A stretch of 6,390 nucleotides of DNA from an uncultured Clostridia bacterium (GTDB lineage Bacteria > Bacillota > Clostridia > UBA1381): contig CAKSFY010000124.1 of the NCBI GenBank assembly GCA_934454035.1, forward strand, positions 1 through 6,390. Reading direction: 5' to 3'. The notes beneath the pieces were generated by a model. It was not told where the DNA came from, made no database searches, and saw only the letters and a program-made list of their open reading frames with translations. The number at the start of each line of letters is the position of its first letter. The stretch's first letter is position 1. Shown here in pieces: positions 6,234 through 6,390 of the stretch. The translations under genes and the position numbers were made by a program.

Positions 6234-6390
6234 GTAAATTTTATAACATACGATAAAATAACGTCCTTTCTGCCTGAAGAATCGGACGGATAATTATATT
6301 CAATTTTTTTATGTATTGGGGGATGTAAAAAAAGTCCGGAACGCAAGAAAAGAAGAGAAAAGCACATATTACAGAAAATATAATTGTTTT
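6234..6390. other. Non-coding tail of the window after the transporter
   Basis: No credible gene lies here: forward frames close quickly, and the one long reverse frame is antisense to the transporter. The stretch is AT-rich, with a hairpin near 6262-6288, a T-run at 6305-6311 and an isolated TATAAT at 6379-6384 that could be the -10 of a gene to the right. That TATAAT has no matching -35 box. Confidence 0.5.
6262..6311 (+). terminator. Possible weak terminator after the transporter gene
   Basis: CGTCC (6262-6266) pairs with GGACG (6284-6288), and TTCT (6268-6271) pairs with AGAA (6278-6281), leaving a small internal loop and a six-base apical loop. A run of seven T lies at 6305-6311, but 16 bases after the stem rather than directly behind it. 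It may stabilise the 3' end of the message or terminate poorly; it is not a textbook intrinsic terminator. Confidence 0.35.

Noticed and set aside
6335..6340. TCCGGA palindrome and nearby purine-rich stretch
   Set aside because: A six-base palindrome is expected by chance, and no start codon with suitable spacing follows.
5885..6367. Long reverse-strand frame of 160 codons opposite the transporter
   Set aside because: It is mostly antisense to a clear membrane protein, lacks a recognisable domain and has no good ribosome binding site.
6379..6384. TATAAT near the right edge
   Set aside because: No -35 box lies 16-18 bases upstream, and the sequence ends before any gene, so a promoter call is not supported.

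Overview
The window looks like chromosomal DNA from a Gram-positive member of the Clostridia (Bacillota), probably a gut or rumen anaerobe. It is moderately AT-rich, with strong purine-rich Shine-Dalgarno sequences, near-consensus sigma-A type promoters, very tight gene packing and an HD-domain/recX/rimO/pgsA housekeeping cluster. The taxon is inferred from style and gene order, not from a marker gene. I see no mobile element, tRNA, rRNA or CRISPR array.

Left part (1-3117, minus strand): one operon, transcribed right to left, runs from a promoter at about 3074-3111 through a YfbR-like HD-domain phosphohydrolase (3038-1851), recX (1850-1380), rimO (1379-36) and the first 13 codons of pgsA (39-1, cut by the window edge). 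Its junctions are extremely tight: the HD gene and recX abut as TAAATG, recX and rimO abut as TAAATG, and rimO and pgsA overlap as ATGA. The genes serve nucleotide metabolism, recombination control, ribosomal protein S12 modification and phospholipid synthesis. They are probably together for constitutive growth-linked expression rather than a shared pathway.

Middle (3118-4085): an AraC-family regulator with an N-terminal cupin-like sensor region is read on the minus strand. It diverges from a two-gene plus-strand operon. The 158-bp gap between them holds two face-away promoters with good boxes and 17-bp spacers, plus a pair of ATTTACA direct repeats, the second overlapping the -35 box of the plus-strand promoter.

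Right part (4086-6390, plus strand): a Gfo/Idh/MocA-fold protein abuts, as TAAATG, a ten-helix EamA/DMT-type membrane transporter. The enzyme lacks the usual EKP lysine and carries several motifs reminiscent of the NAD-dependent GH109 glycosidases. The most economical reading is a small AraC-controlled locus that moves a small molecule, probably a sugar derivative, across the membrane and processes it in the cytoplasm by redox chemistry. The last 157 bases contain no gene; they hold a weak hairpin with a distant T-tract.

The two points most worth a second look are the GH109-like, EKP-less enzyme in a regulated pair with a transporter, and the HD protein, which appears to be an internal duplication with a degenerate first HD domain.
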